Assembly (NCBI GenBank): GCA_964462945.1
Contig: CAYWZW010000008.1
Coordinates: 41,321 to 105,320, forward strand
From: GCA-020343675 sp964462945
GTDB lineage: Bacteria > Planctomycetota > Phycisphaerae > Sedimentisphaerales > Anaerobacaceae
Length of the DNA: 64,000 nt
Reading direction: 5' to 3'
Part shown: in pieces, positions 61,033 to 64,000 of the stretch
Layout: each line of letters begins with the position of its first letter
Position numbering within the stretch: the stretch's first letter is position 1
Notes under the pieces: generated by a model
What the model was told of the DNA's origin: nothing
Database searches by the model: none
What the model saw: the letters and a program-made list of their open reading frames with translations, nothing else
Position numbers and translations under genes: made by a program

Positions 61033-61502
61033 TAGCTCTCCATTTCACGCCCCGTCTTTCTCAACCGTTCGATGCCGCAGGCGATCATTTCATCATGGTC
61101 GAAGGCCATATCTTCGGGCAGTTTTCCTATGTCGAACCATTGCGCTTTGGCGGCGTCGTCGCTGGCTCTTATCTTGTCGTGTCCTTCGGCTGCGATGCCT
61201 GTAAAGGCGATTGAAATCTGCCTGCCGCGCGGGTCTCTGCCGCACTTGCCGAAGGTGCGCATCTGCTCCAGTTTCACTCCCGTCAGGCCCGTCTCCTCTT
61301 GCAGTTCCCGCGCTACGGCGTCCTCTAGCTCCTCGTCGATCTCGATGAACCCGCCCGGCACCGCCCACTTGCCCTTGTACGGCTCATGTTTGCGATTGAT
61401 CAGCAGCACCTCGGTCCCGCCGGCCGCCCGCCGAAAGACCACCGCATCGACCGTCGCCATCGGCCGGGGCCACTCATAGACGTATTTGCCTTTCTCAGCC
61501 AT
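61032..61502 (-). CDS. NUDIX hydrolase
   Basis: ATG 61502 gives 156 residues. The NUDIX box is complete (GGFIEIDEELEDAVAREL and QEETGL), with Glu residues in REL-QEE for magnesium. KHEPYKGKWAVPGG precedes it. The final part QWFDIGKLPEDMAFDHDEMI resembles ADP-ribose pyrophosphatase-like members acting on nucleoside diphosphates linked to other groups. It lies upstream of pyrD on the same strand. Such enzymes serve housekeeping, and no specific substrate is claimed. Confidence 0.9.
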   Translation of the reverse strand: MAEKGKYVYEWPRPMATVDAVVFRRAAGGTEVLLINRKHEPYKGKWAVPGGFIEIDEELEDAVARELQEETGLTGVKLEQMRTFGKCGRDPRGRQISIAFTGIAAEGHDKIRASDDAAKAQWFDIGKLPEDMAFDHDEMIACGIERLRKTGREMES

Positions 61503-61655
61503 ACCACTCGAATCCCGTGCTGCACATTCTAACATGCGGCCCGGCCTTTTGCATTCCAATTCTCAAATTTCTCATCGCCGGTTGCTTGCAGCCGCTCAAA
61601 GCCTTACAATGGCCCGACAGCGAAGAACAATATACGCAATATGCAATACGAAACA

Positions 61656-62714
61656 ATGCCGGGAACATTCAAAAACATCCTGATCGCAAAGCCAAGCTCG
61701 CTGGGCGATATCGTCCTGGCGCTGCCCGCGCTGACGGCGCTGCACAAGAGCTTTCCCGATGCGGAGATTAGCTGGCTGGTCCGGCCGGAATTCTCGCCGC
61801 TCTTGGAGAATCACCCGCACCTGACCGAAGTGATTCCCTTCGACCGCAAGTTTCTCGGCAAGGCGTGGTTCCATCCGCGCGCGTTCGGCGCCCTGGTCTC
61901 GCTCATCGCACGCCTGCGCCGGGGCCGGTTCGACGTCGCGTTCGACTTCCAGGGCCTCTTCAGGACGGCGTGCTTAGCTTGGCTGTCCGGCTGCAAGAGA
62001 CGCTTCGGCATGGCCAACGCCAGGGAGTTCGCCGGCATCTTCTATACCGACAAGGTCCCCCCGGACCCGGACAATCCGCACTTGGTCGATTACTACATGA
62101 GGATGATCGGGGCCGCCGGCGCTTCGCAGCGCAGTGTGGAGTTTGTCTTTCCGCAGGACCGCGCCGCCGCCGAGTCGGTGGCGAATTTGCTGGCAGGTCA
62201 CGGGATTGCAGAGAATAACTACGCTGTCATCGTGCCCGGCTCGGCTCAGCCGGATAAGTGCTGGCCCGTCGAGCGTTTTGCGATTGTGGCCGGGAAGATT
62301 GCATCGCAGTTTGGCTTGCCCATCGTGGCCGCCGGCACGGCATCGGAGTCGGCCCTCATTGAGAGGTTGCAGAGCCTGACCCATGTCCCCGTGGCGGGCC
62401 TGGCGGGCCGAACGTCACTGAAAGAGCTTATCGCTCTGCTGCGAGCGGCGCGCCTGGTGGTCAGCAACGATACGGGGCCGGGCCATATCGCCGCGGCGTT
62501 GGGGACGCCTTTGGTTCTGATGTTCAGTTGGTCCAACCCGGCGAGAATCGCCCCATACGGCCGAACCGAGTGCATGGTTGCCAACGAGCCTTACGGCCGG
62601 GGCCACAAAATACGGAGCACCGACCCGCAGCACAGCATCAGCGCCATCACCGTCGAGCAGGTCTATAAAAAAATCTGCGAGCAACTTGCCCCTAAGAGGC
62701 TCGGCCATCGTTGA
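61656..62714 (+). CDS. GT9 heptosyltransferase (WaaC/WaaF-like)
   Basis: The 352-residue product from ATG 61656 begins NILIAKPSSLGDIVLALPAL, typical of heptosyltransferases I and II. Conserved parts are YAVIVPGSAQPDKCWPVERF, PVAGLAGRTSLKELIALLRA and LVVSNDTGPGHIAAALGTPL. These enzymes transfer L-glycero-D-manno-heptose onto Kdo in the inner core of LPS. An alternative start at 61641 lies in short repeated sequence. It stands apart from the lpxI/lpxD group but fits the same pathway. Confidence 0.9.
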   Translation: MPGTFKNILIAKPSSLGDIVLALPALTALHKSFPDAEISWLVRPEFSPLLENHPHLTEVIPFDRKFLGKAWFHPRAFGALVSLIARLRRGRFDVAFDFQGLFRTACLAWLSGCKRRFGMANAREFAGIFYTDKVPPDPDNPHLVDYYMRMIGAAGASQRSVEFVFPQDRAAAESVANLLAGHGIAENNYAVIVPGSAQPDKCWPVERFAIVAGKIASQFGLPIVAAGTASESALIERLQSLTHVPVAGLAGRTSLKELIALLRAARLVVSNDTGPGHIAAALGTPLVLMFSWSNPARIAPYGRTECMVANEPYGRGHKIRSTDPQHSISAITVEQVYKKICEQLAPKRLGHR

Positions 62715-62744
62715 TGTGCATGGAGGAGAACATGAGCCTGAGGT

Positions 62745-62843
62745 TGTCATTGCGAGCGCAGCGAAGCAATCTCAAATGTAACGAAGGTCCCTTTGCCTGT
62801 CACGAAGGAAGATTGCCACGGCCCTTCGGGCCTCGCAATGACA
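62745..62843. repeat. Palindromic repeat with TGTCATTGCGAG ends
   Basis: TGTCATTGCGAG (62745-62756) and CTCGCAATGACA (62832-62843) are perfect inverted repeats. The interior holds AAGCAATCT/AGATTGCC and CACGGCCCTTCGGGCC pairings. One half-copy lies at 60936. Confidence 0.7.
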
Positions 62844-62910
62844 TTTTGAAGTCGGCAGGTTTGCTGGACTGTCCATGCGGATCTATGCTTTGGAAGGAAG
62901 GTAAGACTTT

Positions 62911-63894
62911 ATGAAACGAAGAAGCGGTCACGTCTTGAGCGTTGTCTTGCTCATTACGGCAGGGGGGCTGGGTATGCAACGCATGCCGTTACCGCCGCAG
63001 GAACCTGCGGCGGATGCAGTCCACCAGCGCCGCCAGGCTTTTCTCGAAGGTGTGCTCTTTGCGACTCAGGAACGAGAGTCTGTGCTGCACAAGCCGCCGG
63101 CCGGCTTTAACACCAAAGACGTCCTAACAGGGATCGAAGGCGTCGAGGTCGTCGTGGAAGACCTGCCGGCGGTGGTGGAAGAATATGGCTTGCGAAGGCA
63201 CGACCTGCAGGCCGGCATCGAGTCGCAGCTTCGCCGGCGCCGGATCGACGTGACCGTCCAGCAACGAGATGAAGGCACCCCGGCGGAGAATGTCGAACAG
63301 GCGCAAGAGGATCGGCAAGCGCTGATGCAGACGGTCAGCGCCGAATCCGACGAGCGCTTCCTGCAGGGTGTGAGGGATTATTTGCAGCAGAGTGGGCCGC
63401 AGTCGTCGTCGGCCATACTCGATGTGACTATCAATGCCGCCGTCGATGAGGCCGCAGGCTTTGCTTCATACTCCGTCCACGTACAATTCTTGCAGACGGT
63501 GCTGCTGCTCCGGCAAGACCCAAGGCGGTCTCTCGCTACGACGTGGCAGATGGGCAAAGTGGGCTATGTTTCGCTGAAGGAATTCAATATCGTCGGCGAA
63601 CACGTCGCAGATGTTGTTGAGGAATTTATCAACGATTACTTCGCCGCGAACCCGGACAGGGCGGCTCCCTCTGCCTCCCCCAGGACCAAAACCCCGCCGA
63701 AGGGCCTGGTCACCGGCATCGTTCGCAGCGGCGATAGCGCCACCGCCGTAGTCGGCACGCAAATCGTCCGCGAAGGTGACACGCTTGACGGCGTCAAGGT
63801 CGTTAAGATACATGACGAAAAGGTCGAATTCGAAAAGGCCGGCCAGCGCTGGACCCAGAAGCTCAACGAGCCCCCCGGCCCGCAGTGGAAATAG
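62911..63894 (+). CDS. Hypothetical protein with GspC/PilP-like C-terminal domain
   Basis: The 327-residue protein has an N-terminal hydrophobic signal-like stretch (SVVLLITAGGLGMQ) and GGAAGG upstream of the ATG. The middle (about 35-245) is predicted mixed alpha/beta with HVQFLQTVLLLRQDPRRS. After a Pro/Thr linker the last 50 residues read GIVRSGDSATAVVGTQIVRE and VKVVKIHDEKVEFEKAG. This is a pattern of small beta domains such as the HR domain of GspC or PilP, which stabilise secretion systems. No other secretion gene is next to it. The role is uncertain. Past its stop (63895-64000) nothing is seen. Confidence 0.6.
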   Translation: MKRRSGHVLSVVLLITAGGLGMQRMPLPPQEPAADAVHQRRQAFLEGVLFATQERESVLHKPPAGFNTKDVLTGIEGVEVVVEDLPAVVEEYGLRRHDLQAGIESQLRRRRIDVTVQQRDEGTPAENVEQAQEDRQALMQTVSAESDERFLQGVRDYLQQSGPQSSSAILDVTINAAVDEAAGFASYSVHVQFLQTVLLLRQDPRRSLATTWQMGKVGYVSLKEFNIVGEHVADVVEEFINDYFAANPDRAAPSASPRTKTPPKGLVTGIVRSGDSATAVVGTQIVREGDTLDGVKVVKIHDEKVEFEKAGQRWTQKLNEPPGPQWK

Positions 63895-64000
63895 ACGGTG
63901 GGCGAAATCCGAAAAACCTCTAACAGAATGAAAATTCACTGTCGTTGTCATCTCTGAAAGCGTGCCGCTTGTCAAGTTGGCGTCTTTGGTAATTTCATTT

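Noticed and set aside
62711..62914. A 67-codon ORF on the plus strand
   Set aside because: It is the translation of a palindromic intergenic repeat (62745-62843).
1..64000. tRNA, rRNA and transposase genes
   Set aside because: Looked for cloverleaf ends, rRNA core sequences and DDE or tyrosine recombinase motifs; none was recognised by reading.

Overview
The window looks like a chromosomal stretch of a Planctomycetota bacterium, most likely from the Phycisphaerae or a relative, and probably from an environmental genome. The grounds are a class-specific combination: a planctomycete-type secretion prepilin, several Tat-exported Gfo/Idh/MocA oxidoreductases, DUF1080 domain proteins, a PEP-CTERM protein, a large FG-GAP protein, DUF2339/DUF3999 membrane proteins and Gram-negative lipid A genes. 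No rRNA, tRNA, CRISPR array or transposase was recognised. Short palindromic and heptameric repeats are scattered through the gaps and in places inside genes.

Layout. 1-3.6 kb: the end of a large helical protein and a secreted PA14/PKD/TPR-like protein. 3.6-8.1 kb: an accessory patch with a nucleotidyltransferase/HEPN pair, a cupin gene followed by an integron attC-like site, several unrecognised small genes and a 58-residue cysteine-rich protein. 8.1-12.7 kb: a prepilin, a secreted oxidoreductase, a zinc alcohol dehydrogenase and an SDR. 12.8-23.3 kb: a surface-polysaccharide locus with dTDP-rhamnose synthesis (rfbA, rfbC, rfbD, rfbB), four glycosyltransferases, four methyltransferases and two gene fragments. 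23.3-29.1 kb, minus strand: a protein with three LPS-kinase-like domains, lpxI, lpxD and a GT9 glycosyltransferase. Together these two blocks supply lipid A, core and O-chain functions.

29.2-35.4 kb: the DUF3999/DUF2339 pair and an FG-GAP protein. 35.6-36.7 kb: a promoter, a long structured leader, a PEP-CTERM gene and a terminator. 36.7-44.3 kb: a GH5-like hydrolase, a lipoprotein, a transglutaminase-like/TPR protein, a DUF1080 lipoprotein, a MATE transporter, a DUF167 protein and two small genes. 44.5-51.4 kb, minus strand: a catabolic block with a DUF1080-TIM-barrel fusion, two Gfo/Idh/MocA enzymes, a sugar isomerase-like protein and a URO-D family protein.

51.4-57.5 kb is a second accessory island. 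Four copies of a repeat carry a near-consensus sigma70-type promoter with exactly 17 bp spacing. They precede a NYN/OST-HTH protein, a BrnT/BrnA-like toxin-antitoxin pair, two 48-codon paralogous ORFs, a SnoaL-like protein and an unrecognised 535-residue protein. The island ends with a fragment of a lyase gene and a nucleotidyltransferase pair. 57.5-64 kb: a heparinase-like lyase, pyrD, a NUDIX hydrolase, a heptosyltransferase and a protein with a GspC/PilP-like tail.

The most interesting structure is the promoter-bearing repeat family at 51.9-54.9 kb. A 32-nt motif at the ends of two of its units recurs 50 kb away, just before the cupin gene. Other points of note are repeats that entered genes in frame, the triple-kinase protein and the structured PEP-CTERM leader.
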